Made by a program: the position numbers and the translations under genes
NCBI GenBank assembly: GCA_018398765.1
Contig: JAHBMJ010000252.1
Coordinates: forward strand, 15,774-52,655
Length of the DNA stretch: 36,882 nt
Source of the DNA: Chromera velia
Taxonomy: Eukaryota > Sar > Chromeraceae
Direction of reading: 5' to 3'
Notes under the pieces: model-generated
What the model saw: only the letters and a program-made list of their open reading frames with translations
Database searches by the model: none
Told to the model about the DNA's origin: nothing
In this document: positions 26,701 to 36,882 of the stretch, piece by piece
Layout of the letters: each line of letters opens with the position of its first letter
Numbering within the stretch: position 1 is the first letter of the stretch

Positions 26701-29700
26701 GTTTTTGCCTTCAAGAATCTCAACTGCACTTTTTTTGGCCTCCCAAAAGGAAGGGGAAGATGGATGATATTATGCTGTTGTGTTCGACTCTTGAGTCTTT
26801 CCTCTTCACAGAAGGTCCCTGCTCCTTTCTGCGTCGATCCGTCCTTCTTACAGGCTCACAAAGCTTCTGGATGAGAAGGACCAGGTGGAGAGAAGAGAGG
26901 AGGAGAGGGCACGTATGCACGCGGAAAAGGTAGCAAAGGACACGGAAAGAAGCAGGGACGTGTGGAAGTCCGCAGAGGCGCGGAGGAGGGAGAGTTGGGA
27001 GGCGGAGAGAGAGAAGCAGTCGAAGGTCTGTCACTCAATCAAACAGATAATCAATGAGACATAGTACCCCACAGAAAACATACTTTCAGAATGAAACAAA
27101 AAAAATACTGGACACGAATGAGCGCTCGTGTCACGAGTCTGTAGTCCTCAATGTTCTTCCCCCTCTATCTGCTTCAATAGGACGACCTATTCGCGGTTGA
27201 AAGCTCAAATGGAAGATTGATTCATGTGCACCGCCGCTCAATGGCAGACAGTGTCAGTGATACGCTGAATGGGTGCTTGTGTCTCTTCTGCAGACGGAGC
27301 TGGAGGCAGCAGTCGCAGAGGCGCGGGCAGACTCAAAAGCTCAACTCGCGCAGTGTCGCAACAAATACAGCACGTTAGTTCCTTTCTCCGTCCCTCCGTC
27401 CATCCCTGATCTGAATTTTCAATGACCTGAATCCCCTTTTTGATTGATCAGGGGTCTGTCTGTTTTCCTTCAAGGCACAGCTGAAGAAGGTGCACAGAGC
27501 TTCAAAGGAAGACGAAGCAACTGGAGAGGCGAAACGAAACAGCCATGGCATGTTTCTATCTGTGTGACTGCATTCTCTACAGAGTGGATGTCCTCAAAGA
27601 CCCACCTCTTGATGTTATTGTATTGCAGCATCATGGCCAGGCAGAAGGCCGTCTGGGAAAGTGCAGAAGCGAAGCGAAGAGAAGCATGGGAGAAGGAGAA
27701 GGTCGAAGAAATCAAGGTGAGTCAGGCAGAAACCTTGACGAAAAAACAGAAGTGCCTTCGTTGGACCATAGACCTAGATTTTGAAGGTTTTTTTTTTTTT
27801 TAGGTTTCAACTGACTATAATGTATCCTTGATCCTTCCTGTGGCTTTGGTTCATACATACCCACAGGGGCAGTTCTTGTCCAGGAAAGCTTCTGTTTCAA
27901 CTTTTCAATTTTCATAGTTGAACAGAGAAACATCAGTTTTCTTCTTTTCTTTCAAACATTCGATTTCTTTCGAGAGGGCGACATAAGATCTTTCCAAACG
28001 ACTTGTCTTATGCTTCACCGCTGCTGCACAGCGGGTCTCAAAGTCCCTCTAGGTTCGTGGTCTTTGCTTTGCAATTCTGAAAGGGTCACCTGTAATACTC
28101 ATTTATTGAAACACACTCAATACACACTACTTCAATTCTACACTTCTCCTTGTGCTGCTCTTTGTTTGACTACTTTGGCATGAAAGTGTGCGCCTGCCGG
28201 ACTCGATCCTTTTTCTCTTTCGCTCCCCCCCCCCCCCCTCTCTCTCTTTTGAAATGCAGGAGGCGACCTTGCAGTCCCTGGAAGGCCGCATGAGGAAGAT
28301 GATGGCGGTCTCCCGAGAGGAGAGGAGACAGGAGAAGCAGGACATGCAGGCAACCCTTCAGAGGGACAAACATGCGGTCAGTCAGGTATTCAATTTGGCC
28401 TTGGTTTTTTATGCGCTTCTGTGTATTCTTAACGAACGGTAGTGCCATGCGTTTGCTTGCCCTCTTTGAGACCTGCGTTGTATGTCTGAAAGAAAGGAAG
28501 AGAAAAGGAAAGAAATGACGACATTGTGTGTCTGTGTCGGGAGCCCAGGGGGAGAGAGTAGCGATGCGCAAGCCTGCATGACGTCTGGCCTCCCTCTAAA
28601 TTCTTCCTTCCTTTCTGCCTATCTGCAGGCAATGTCGAAGGCGCGGTCCCAACTGGACGTGTGGAAGGAGGAGACCAACAGACAGTGCCAGGAGGAGATC
28701 TCCAAAGTGAAGGACGCACTCCAGTCAGTTGATTAAAGCAGGAAAAATAAAAGTGTGGTTTTCATAGTCCACATGCGGCCAAAAGGCACAACGCCAAAAG
28801 CAGGGTCGTGTCCGTAGCATGCAGGTAATTGTGATTTTTTCCTCGAAGAGACGACGAACGGTGCAGGCAAGAATGTTTTTTTTTTCGAGATTCTTGGCAG
28901 CAGGTACTTGTGATTTTCCCTCGAAGAGACAACGGTGCAGGAGGGCAGGCGGTAGCACCACTGCTGGAATTCATCGGTTCAAAGAGAAAAGGCACAAACA
29001 CAATACTTTGACATCACCCTGTCTCGTTTCTTTGCAGGCAACGGCTGCAGCAGCAGACGCGGAAGCACGAGGCCCAAGTCGCCGACTTGGAGAGACGGCA
29101 TAGGGAGGAGAGGGCGCAGTTGTTGCGGGAGGCAGATAAGAGACGACAGGACGAGTGGAAGGAGGCAGAGACCAGAATCAGGTCAGGCAGCTAGATGAGT
29201 GAGGAGATGTAAGCCAGCTCCCACAGATCATATTCTATCAAAGTTTTATCGCAGACATGCATTGAATCAACTCCAACCTCTCGCTTGCACCGACATTCAC
29301 ACCAGCACGGGCACACAGCTCCCTTCAATCGATCGTGCATTCATTTTCTCCTCCCTCGAGTAAAGCAGGAGGGAGGGAAAGAGAGCAGAGGAGGTAGCTT
29401 CGACACGCACAAGAAGTGTGTTTTGAGAACGCTACGTATTTCTCCTGTAATCTTACAATTCGTTTCTTATCCTTCATTCAACCAAATAAATCTGCAGGAA
29501 CGCACGAGAGCAGGACTCTCCTGTATTGTTACAATTCGTTTGTTATGTTATCCTTCATTCAACCAAATAAATCTGCAGGAACGCACGAGAGCAGGCCAGG
29601 CAGGCGGGAGCCGCAGAGGTTGCGGAGACAGAAGCGCGCCTGAGGGACACTCAAGTGCGGCACGTGAGGGAGATGGAGAGGATGCAGGAGGACATGAAGG

Positions 29701-30505
29701 AGGTCGGTAAGTCAGCTGATTTCTGTTTGGTTTGTCTGCATGAGCAACATCAATTCTGCTGCTTCCATTCTTTCCATTTACTGATTGAGTCAGAAGCCTT
29801 CCAGCTGTGGCGTCTCCAAGTCATGCTGTAATTGGGAGGACGGTCTTTCCGAGGAAGTTCAATTCGGGGAAATATTCCAATTCGTCTTCTCACGTTTTCA
29901 CGTTCAATCTTTTTTTGTTTTCTTTTCCGGACTGCAGGCGGAAACTCGGCAGTCGGATGCGTTGCGGCGTCTGCGTGAATCCCTGGAGCACGAGAAGAAG
30001 GAGGCGGTAGAGGAAACCATTCGGAGAGAGCGCAAGGCGAAAGAAAGGTCTGTCTGTTTTCTTTCTGCCGTTCCCTTTTATTGTCTTTTTTCCTTTCATG
30101 CTACCGTTCTTCGCTGCCCCCTTTTGTTAACTTCAAGCACAATAGGCTACTCTGTGACATTTTTCTGTACTAAACGTTCCGTACTTCATATTCATTCTCT
30201 ATTTGGAGAGAGCATATTCTAATCGTACATGATATGAACCAAACCTCTCCGCAGGGAAGTAGAGGAAGTGACACATGCCATGGCAGCAGAACTTCTGGAG
30301 CCCACTAGAGCCCTCCAGGCCTCTCACGCGTCTGAGGTCGCACAGCTGAGGGCTGAGAGCGAACAGTGGAGAAGGAGAGCCGAGGAGGGGGAGGCCAGGG
30401 TGAAGCAGGTACTGGAAGAACGAGACAGGTCCGTGAGTATGTCTATCTGTGCGGAGCCATCCGTCCATTCATTCATTCATTCATTCAATCAATCAATCAA
30501 TCAAT

Positions 30506-30595
<90 letters not shown>

Positions 30596-32389
30596 TCCTG
30601 ACGAAGGTTCGATTTGTTATACCTCACATGTCTTATCACAAAGCTTCTGTCTACTCGAAGCGGTATGGGAGGTTTCCAGACGATCTGACAGTCTTCCAAT
30701 AGGCATTCATTCACTCATTACCGGAATGAATGTCTTCCTTCCTTTGCGCCCTCTGCAGGGAGGTGGAAGAGATTACTCGCTCTCTAGCGTCTGAGTCCCT
30801 CAAGCAGACCCGAACTGTGCAGTCGAGGGCAGAGGAGGAGACGGCAGCCTGGAGACGGAGGGGGGAGATGGCGGCTGAGAGCGCGAGGGAGGCAGAGAGA
30901 CGGGCTGACGTTTTGGCCCTCCAGCTGCAGGAAGCAAGGGAGACTGCACAGGTCAGGGAACTAACCGAGCTAAATTGTGTGTGCAAAGGAGACTGTACAG
31001 GTCAGGGAACTAACCGAGCTAAATTATGTGTGCAAGGGAGACTGCACAGGTCAGGCAACTAAGCGAGCTAAATTGAGATTCTGTTGATGAAGTGTGTAAA
31101 GGGGTTGACTGTAAAAAAATATCCCAAATGATTGCCAGCCTGCATACGCCGGTGGCAAGCAACAGTCAAAATCGGGAACCAGCCAAGTCGGAGTGTGTGT
31201 CTGGTCAGAATGTCTTCTGTCCAATCACTTTTCGCTCTTTCTTGATTCCCATGCAGTCCTATTCTAAAGGCATAGTAAAAGAAAGTGCACATTTTGCCGC
31301 CTTTAAAGCTGCATTCGATTGTTTCCCTTCAGATCATTCGATTTTCGTCTCTTGATTGCATGCCTGCACGAATATTCGCCTGCAGACACTGGAGCGACGT
31401 CTGGCGGCTTCAGAGGAAGCCTTGAGAAGAGCGTTGGCGGAGGAGCGAGAGGAGTCGAATGCGGCACTCCGTACAGTGGAGATGGCGGTGGAAAGGGAGA
31501 AGGCCACTTCTGTAGGTCGTATGGATTTCTTCCTCAACCATCATTCAACTTGGAAGCATGTCATCTCATAAAACTGCTCCTCTCTGCGCGCTAGCTTTCG
31601 GTGCTTTGAATTTCTTGAGAACAGCGTGAGGAGCTCCCTTGCACCGTACCCAATTGGAATTTTGGTCATCTGGTCAGAGATTTGATGGCTCAATTCTTTC
31701 TCTGCAGTACGCTGACACTGCATTTCTTCCTTTTCTTAACGAAAAGAAAGGGACAGTGCTGCCTTCTGGGGTCTTCAATTGCGTAAAAAGGGCTGTCTTT
31801 TCAATCAACAGGATCATGAGAAAGCTGAAAGTTCTGCATGTGAGTCTTTCTGTGCAAGTTGCCGACTGCAGGCTTCCCTTGCGGCTGAGGTCTCGAAGCT
31901 CCAGTCAGAGACTGCAGAAGCGAAGCGGCACGCCAGTCAGGCACAAGGAGAGCTCCAGAGTGTGCAGGCGCAGCTGGTGGAGGCGGAAGAAAAGGTCGGC
32001 TTGGAGGAGGGCTGAGGACGATGTCTCGATCCCTAGTAAGGATTCAGTTCATCTATTTAGACAGCCAAAAGTCCGACATGATGATGCATGATCAGCAAGG
32101 ATGCAGACGACGGCGCGCTCAATCAGGGGAAAAAAATATTCTGGAGGATACGTACGTTTTTAGTCCATTTTGAGACACTTCCCTTCTCATAATTCTCCGT
32201 CCTGTAAAGAAAAAAAGAATTCGGTGTTTTTGAATGGTCATATTTTTAGAAATGCCATGCAACAATCACTGAATACGAAAAGGAAACAAATGCGAATAAA
32301 GAATGCGACCCACTTTTGTTTTTGTGCAGGCTGTTCAGTTGGAGGAACTTCTATGGCGACAGCGGGAAGAGCTGTTAGGCGTTTTATGA
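23717..32389 (+). CDS. Large acidic, coiled-coil protein, 17 exons, possibly centrosomal
   Basis: Seventeen exons join in frame: 23717-24967, 25183-25797, 26092-26175, 26508-26560, 26854-27025, 27294-27373, 27629-27716, 28260-28376, 28629-28723, 29038-29181, 29579-29702, 29938-30047, 30255-30428, 30759-30951, 31386-31511, 31812-31994 and 32330-32389. They give 3669 bases, 1222 residues and a TGA. Every intron is GT-AG and all phases agree. Residues 1-620 are disordered: a Ser/Pro/basic start, a Glu-rich tract around 175-270 and a short Cys cluster. Residues 620-1222 form a nearly continuous Arg/Glu/Ala-rich coiled coil ending in a Leu-rich helix (QLEELLWRQREELLGVL). The shape resembles centrosomal or basal-body proteins, and I thought of CEP131/AZI1, but coiled coils mislead and I hold that weakly. 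Small extra exons, for example near 27477, cannot be excluded. Confidence 0.8.
28821..28940 (+). repeat. Direct duplication within intron 9
   Basis: About 45 bp reading GCAGGTA-TTGTGATTTT then CTCGAAGAGAC and GGTGCAGG occur twice, about 79 bp apart (starting near 28821 and 28900). Each ends with an acceptor-like GGTGCAG, but neither is the acceptor in the gene model (29037). Confidence 0.75.
29441..29595 (+). repeat. Duplicated 3' splice site of intron 10
   Basis: About 75 bp, from TCTCCTGTA through CAACCAAATAAATCTGCAG into the first 17 coding bases of exon 11, occur twice with acceptors ending at 29497 and 29578 (81 bp apart). Only the downstream copy continues in frame. The upstream copy meets TAA within the second duplicate. 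Confidence 0.9.
30466..30595. repeat. Four-part compound microsatellite in intron 13
   Basis: Runs of CATT, CAAT, CT and GT repeats follow one another without spacers, starting about 37 bp after the donor of exon 13. Confidence 0.95.
30940..31075 (+). repeat. Triplicated 5' splice site of exon 14 (49-bp unit)
   Basis: Three head-to-tail copies of a 49-bp unit start at 30940, 30989 and 31038; the last is partial. Each contains the exon end and donor CAG|GTCAGG, with exon ends at 30951, 31000 and 31049. Only the first donor keeps frame with exon 15, because 49 is not a multiple of three. Confidence 0.9.
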
Positions 32390-33905
32390 CTCGTTTTGTT
32401 TTTCAAGTCTTTCACTACTAGTACTACGTTGATTGTTGATTCCAAGAGCGTCTCAGTAACACTACGCAGTCAGCATTCATTTTATCATTCCATGGTTTCT
32501 ATTGATATATATCAATAGGTGTATAATTGTTTAATTAATCAAACAAAAAAAATAAGAAACATTGTATATGTGTGTTAGAAATATTATAAACATATGTTAA
32601 AAATTTTATTTAAAAAATATAACTAACCGACTGACTGACTAACTGACTGACTCAGTCTGACTGACTATAACTGACTGTCAGTGACTGACCGACTGACTGA
32701 CTGACTGACTGACTGACTGACTGACGGACCTAGTAACTGACTGACTAACTCACTGACTAACTGACTGACTGACTGACTGACTCACTGATGGACTAACTGA
32801 CTGACTGACTGACTGACTGACTGACTGACTGACTGACTGACTGATTGACTGAGTGACTGACTGACTGACTGACTAACTGACTGACTGACTAGCTGATTGA
32901 CTGACTGCCTGCCTGCCTGACTGCCTGACTGACTGAGTGACTGTCAGTGAGTGACCAAGGCTCTGCTAACAGTTGTTCCTAATAGAGTTGTCCATTGTTT
33001 TTTCAATCGGTTTTGCCTTGATAACGCCCTCTAGGATTGATCCTTACCACTACGTCTAGACAGATGTTGATCAGATCTGTAATTATCGTCCCCCCCCCCT
33101 CCTCCCAATTAAATGGCTTTAAATCCGTTCGTAGCGGCAGTGAACTTCTCTCACTTGACCATGTTCACATCTAGCTTCACATAAGCTGTGCTGCTAATTC
33201 TATGGTCTTTCATGAAAAACAAATTAAAGAGATACGAATGCTTATAGGTTGCTCCGACACTGTCAGTCTCCAAATTGATCAAGTCACACTTTGGTATGTC
33301 TAGGTACAATTGAATATAATAAAAATCAACTTAATCAAGTTTATAACACATGACTATAAGTTTTTTTTTTTAAATTTTTCACTAGATTTTTCAAGATCTC
33401 TGTAAGGTTTCTAACTACTTTCTAACAGGATTTCCATAATGTTTCTAACATATACACCGAATTATTTTATTTGGAAATGGTAAATGGAATAGAAAGGGGG
33501 CTGTTGTGGTCACTCAGTCACTAGCGATGAGACCAGATTGCAGCTTTCCGTGCATGGTCGAGGGCTGGGAATCACTCCTCACACTGACGCATTGCAAAGC
33601 ACAAACATTGAAGTCCGCCTGTCTCTCAGTCTGCGTCTTTGATCGATCAGACACGTCAGCGGACCCGGGCGGGACTGCAGTGGGTGCTTTCGCACAATCG
33701 ATCGCGGCGTGGGACCACAATGCAGATCACACACAGCAGCACCGACACACAAAGACTTAATTTCGCTCAGGTCATGCATTCAGCTTTTGCATGTGGTCAA
33801 AAACCTAGCACAGAAACACATTGAAGAGCACTGCTTGAAATATGCTCAAGAAAATTTGAAATCCCTCCCTGGTTTCTTCAATCCTCCCCCATAATACCAC
33901 GAGCC
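32390..33905. other. Convergent intergenic region
   Basis: This lies between the 3' ends of the coiled-coil gene (+) and the ubiquitin-dioxygenase gene (-). Apart from the tetranucleotide array it is AT-rich with short homopolymer runs. I see no gene. Confidence 0.6.
32621..32956. repeat. GACT tetranucleotide array
   Basis: About 335 bp of CTGA/GACT repeats have scattered single-base variants (AACT, GATT, GCCT, GAGT). On the minus strand the array reads GTCAGTCAGTCA. It lies downstream of the minus-strand gene ending at 33906. Confidence 0.95.
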
Positions 33906-36125
33906 TCATAGCTCACGGCGAAGAAAGTCCCCACCCTCCCACAAGAGCTCAGGGAAATGCAGAGACGCGAGAGAGAGCAGAACCGCACGCTGGCGTGCAA
34001 TCGCTGCTGCGTAGTCATTCTCTCTTTCTCTCTGTCTCAGCTCTTGCAGCTCTTTTCTCAGCCTCTCAATCTCTGCCTGCATTTCTGGATACGGATGCTG
34101 CTCTTCTGCATTCTCGAGCTTGCTCTTTGTACTGAGGAGCTGCTTATGTTCGCTCTGGTATACCTCATGCAACTCTGCAAGTCTGCGTCTCTCCTGCTGC
34201 AGCTTTTCAGGTCGTGCTAAGGCAACACCCGCACGCAGCTCTTCGGCAGCTGCCCCCACCTCTTTTTTCTGCTCATCAAAATCACGCAAAAGCTTGACAA
34301 CCCCCTGCCCAGCTCCCACAACTACCCTCACTACATCCTTTCCCACCCAGCGTCTACCAAACTCATGGAAAAAATCTTCAAGGGCTCTCTCCCTTCTCGG
34401 CACATCTCTCTTCTCCCACGAGACAACCTCTAACTCCTCACACACCGCAGGAAGCCTGGCGAGGCTCTCCTCTTCCAAGGCCTTTTGCAAGTTGCGGGAA
34501 GCACGCGTGACTCTCGATGAGTGAACTTCCTCCCTGTTCGCACGCCTACTCTGCCACGATTTCACGAGGAGAAGAGCAAACTCAGGCCTCCGGCTGACTG
34601 TTTCACCACCCCCGTCCCCTCCCGGAAGCAGGCGCTCCAGCTCTGTGACAGAGTCCTCGACGCGGTCTGCTAGCGTTAAGACAGGAACAAGGCCTGCATC
34701 CCCCCCCCCTCCTGCTGTCTGCTGGCAGACAGCCTGAGCTGTTGCCTTGCCCTGCTGCAGGGAGCTCTCGAGCAATCTCAACGTCTCTTCTCTCTGTCTG
34801 TCTCTATCGTCCGACTCCTGCTGAGACACGGGAGGGTGCTGACTTGCAACGGCACTCCTCACCTTCTGCTGCAGACTTTTCTGACGGTCTCTGAAAGAAC
34901 TGACCCCCCCCAATGCCTCCCCCAACGACAACGCGCTCCTCAATTTCCTAGACGAGAGCGCCTCTAAGACACCCACTACTTTCTTCCACGCACGCTCAGG
35001 CAGACCCCTAAGCAAACTATCGGACTCTGACTCGGATCCCGCCCCACCCCGCTCACCCTCACGGACAGATGCGAGACGAGAACGCAGAGCCACCGCGATC
35101 TCATCAAGAGACCTGACGCTGCAACTTCCCACCCCCTCCCGCTCCTCACGGTACCTGAAAAACGATTCCACGTCGTCTGAAGTCGCATAATGCACATCTG
35201 ACTGACCTAGACCGTTCCCGGAATCGACAACAAACAGGGACTTTCTCACCCCAGACTCTAGATGGGTCACCCCATGCAACACCTTCCTGCAGTGCACGGT
35301 CACACTACCAGGAGTTCTCTCGGGGAACTCAAGTCCCTTCTCGGTGAAGAAAACCAACCGACCGCCGGCATACTCTGCCTGATCGTTCACGCAGATCTGC
35401 ACCGTATGGCTTGCGTAGTCGCCATCACAGTGGAAATCGATGCAGGCCTTGGTCGGCCCTTCTGTTCGCCTCATCGCAAACTTCGCGTACGTTTTTTCGG
35501 GGTGGAGCATCAAGATTTGGTCGACAACGTCAGGGCTGCCTTCTGCGCCTGATTCGGCAGGAGCAGGTAACCGGATGACACGGCGAAGGGTTTCTGTGGG
35601 GAGTACGAGTTTGAGGTCCTTGGCCCTCATCGTCCGACCGCCCCAGGAAATCCCCCTGTACCACATGAAGTCGACAAAGTCGGACAGAGCCCTGAGGTGC
35701 TCTGGGGTCAGACTACAGCTTTCATGCCGAGTGAACGAGACTGAAAGATCAGCCTGCTCTCGGGCTGCGGTGGCTCGAAGGGCAGCCAGCGGGGCGGGCT
35801 GGTTTTCACGCTCCTGATCGCTTAGCATCAGAAAGCGCACTTGGGGACTCGAAAGATCGGAAGAGGTGAAAGTCGAAATCATCCCACGAAGCCGCAAAAC
35901 CAAATGGAGGGTGGACTCCGTCTGAATGTTGTAATCATCCAGGTACATAATGTCCTCAAGCTTTTTCCCAGCAAAGATCAGTCTCTGCTGATCAGGGGGA
36001 ATTCCCTCCTTGTCCTGAATCAAATTTTTGACATGTGGGATGGAATCGTCGGGTTCCACTTGCAGGGTGATCGTCTTTCCTGTCAAAGTCTTGACAAAGA
36101 GGTCTATTTTGCTAGACTCCGGCAT
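33906..36125 (-). CDS. Ubiquitin-like/2-oxoglutarate-Fe(II) dioxygenase fusion with coiled-coil tail
   Basis: This is one uninterrupted 739-residue frame, unlike its intron-rich neighbours. The first ATG is at 36125; a longer frame upstream lacks an ATG. Residues 7-82 are a ubiquitin domain ([41 protein letters not shown]). The Leu8/Ile44/Val70 patch and Lys48 are kept, Lys29 and Lys63 are replaced, and the terminal Gly-Gly is Gly-Met, so cleavage or conjugation is unlikely. Residues about 200-305 form a prolyl-4-hydroxylase-like dioxygenase: iron ligands His232, Asp234 (FHCDGD) and His284 (VLHGV), with Arg294 ten residues on to bind 2-oxoglutarate. The remaining 430 residues are helical, with a coiled coil near the end ([15 protein letters not shown], then [12 protein letters not shown]). 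It is probably a soluble protein hydroxylase; the substrate is unknown. The ubiquitin domain may recruit it to ubiquitin-binding partners, which is inference. It ends in TGA. Confidence 0.93.
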   Translation of the reverse strand: MPESSKIDLFVKTLTGKTITLQVEPDDSIPHVKNLIQDKEGIPPDQQRLIFAGKKLEDIMYLDDYNIQTESTLHLVLRLRGMISTFTSSDLSSPQVRFLMLSDQERENQPAPLAALRATAAREQADLSVSFTRHESCSLTPEHLRALSDFVDFMWYRGISWGGRTMRAKDLKLVLPTETLRRVIRLPAPAESGAEGSPDVVDQILMLHPEKTYAKFAMRRTEGPTKACIDFHCDGDYASHTVQICVNDQAEYAGGRLVFFTEKGLEFPERTPGSVTVHCRKVLHGVTHLESGVRKSLFVVDSGNGLGQSDVHYATSDDVESFFRYREEREGVGSCSVRSLDEIAVALRSRLASVREGERGGAGSESESDSLLRGLPERAWKKVVGVLEALSSRKLRSALSLGEALGGVSSFRDRQKSLQQKVRSAVASQHPPVSQQESDDRDRQREETLRLLESSLQQGKATAQAVCQQTAGGGGDAGLVPVLTLADRVEDSVTELERLLPGGDGGGETVSRRPEFALLLVKSWQSRRANREEVHSSRVTRASRNLQKALEEESLARLPAVCEELEVVSWEKRDVPRRERALEDFFHEFGRRWVGKDVVRVVVGAGQGVVKLLRDFDEQKKEVGAAAEELRAGVALARPEKLQQERRRLAELHEVYQSEHKQLLSTKSKLENAEEQHPYPEMQAEIERLRKELQELRQRERENDYAAAIARQRAVLLSLASLHFPELLWEGGDFLRREL

Positions 36126-36564
36126 GTCTGAGGAGCTTGTGTACGTATACAAGATTCAAATTGATCGATCGAGAAGCGGAGACTGCAGTCCTCACTGACT
36201 GTCGCTACGCACTAACGGACAGGAAGAACCAGGGAAATGTCACTGTAGATTACGACACTTTATTGCATCTCGAGATGTGTGCACCGTGTCCCTGATCTAT
36301 GTGGCTATAGGGATGGCTACACACACAGCTAGGGCGCCTGTATGGCGATTCAAACGTCCTTGGTTTCATTCAAGATTCTGAGTGCATGAGCAGATGTGAG
36401 CAGCCGTCTCCCATGAAGATCCCATGCATGAAGTAAAAATTGACACGCGCATACCCTGGACATTAATTTGTGTGCATTTTTATAAAAAATAAATTATAGA
36501 TGCATTCAACTTTAAAGAAATCTAGTCCTGAAGAAAATTTACTTTTCAAATCATTTACTGTCAT
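36126..36564. other. Intergenic region upstream of the ubiquitin-dioxygenase gene
   Basis: The promoter of the minus-strand gene starting at 36125 should lie at the left edge. A CATGCATG word is at about 36423. The part near 36480-36560 is AT-rich and probably holds the 3' end of the next minus-strand gene. Nothing else is evident. Confidence 0.4.
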
Positions 36565-36882
36565 TTAACATTGACATGAAACTTTTCTTTCCTTGCAATT
36601 TGTGACACAAAGTCTGATTTCTCTGTTCTCTCCCTGGGTGCACCGCTCATCTCCAAAGCAAGGGGGGTGTGCGGGGTTTGCACGACAGATTTCACACTGC
36701 GTGACAGGGCGATGAGCCGGCCTGGAAGGTTCAGTCTCAGCGGAAGGAAGCATTCTGTTGCATCTCCGGACTCCCCCGCAGACTCTAAGGGGGCCTTCGC
36801 ATTTAAAACACAAGGCTTTTACGTGCAACCATAAGAGTTTCAGCTCTCCCATCCACACACCTTGCTCATCTATCAAGAGATC
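36565..36882 (-). CDS. Cys-rich protein, 3' end only
   Basis: A minus-strand frame is open from the right edge of the window to a stop at 36565, giving about 105 residues. It is rich in Cys pairs: CFKC, a C-x5-C, CEIC and several single Cys toward the end, which suggests zinc binding. I recognise no family. The start lies outside the window, and internal ATG codons are not evidence of a start. It is in the same orientation as the dioxygenase gene downstream. It could be a terminal exon or chance open frame. Confidence 0.4.
   Translation of the reverse strand, partial: DLLIDEQGVWMGELKLLWLHVKALCFKCEGPLRVCGGVRRCNRMLPSAETEPSRPAHRPVTQCEICRANPAHPPCFGDERCTQGENREIRLCVTNCKERKVSCQC

Noticed and set aside
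27472-27545. Extra exon between exons 6 and 7 of the coiled-coil gene
   Set aside because: A GGCACAG acceptor-like site exists at about 27477, but exons 6 and 7 already join in phase and no matching donor fits the frame.
34120-34524. 134-codon plus-strand frame
   Set aside because: It is an antisense shadow of the coiled-coil tail of the ubiquitin-dioxygenase gene.

Overview
The window looks like nuclear DNA from an intron-rich protist. My best guess is a photosynthetic alveolate such as a chromerid alga (Chromera or a relative). The grounds are: long genes with many short GT-AG introns; a RAP-domain gene carrying a 37-residue repeat array, a protein type expanded in algae and apicomplexan relatives; a fused eukaryotic ubiquitin domain; and repeated TGCATGCA motifs in putative promoters, a site bound by apicomplexan AP2 factors. 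All 23 spliced introns I could model are GT-AG, which argues against a dinoflagellate. The species call is inference.

Layout: (1) 305-4121 (+) is an 8-exon gene for a 357-residue protein that I do not recognise; its introns hold a 27-bp minisatellite, a CA/TA/GA compound microsatellite and about 470 bp of GTCT-type repeat. (2) 4122-6299 is gene-free and becomes AT-rich, with a perfect hairpin. (3) 6300-19904 is a 13.6-kb Ty1/copia-type LTR retrotransposon with 730- and 747-bp LTRs, flanked by CTGTTCT on both sides. Its Gag and RT/RNase H regions are recognisable but broken by many stops and frameshifts. (4) 20235-22994 (-) is a RAP-domain gene with about 14 copies of a 111-bp repeat, broken by two in-frame TGA codons at the same repeat position and by two compensating frameshifts. 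(5) 23717-32389 (+) is a 17-exon gene for a 1222-residue acidic and coiled-coil protein, possibly centrosomal. (6) 32390-33905 is a gene-free convergent region with about 330 bp of GACT repeat. (7) 33906-36125 (-) is an intronless gene fusing a ubiquitin domain with no terminal Gly-Gly to a 2-oxoglutarate/Fe(II) dioxygenase and a coiled-coil tail. (8) 36565-36882 (-) is the end of a Cys-rich reading frame that runs off the right edge.

The host genes do not form an operon or one pathway. The most interesting signals are in gene architecture. Splice donors follow GTCNGT rather than GTRAGT and often sit in short GTCN tandem repeats. The two long tetranucleotide arrays are made of the same donor-like hexamers. 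In three introns a splice site has been tandemly duplicated, leaving decoy copies. The retrotransposon adds a 3.7-kb segment between Gag and RT where I cannot find the expected DDE integrase.

All exon joins and counts were made by hand from the sequence. No searches were run.
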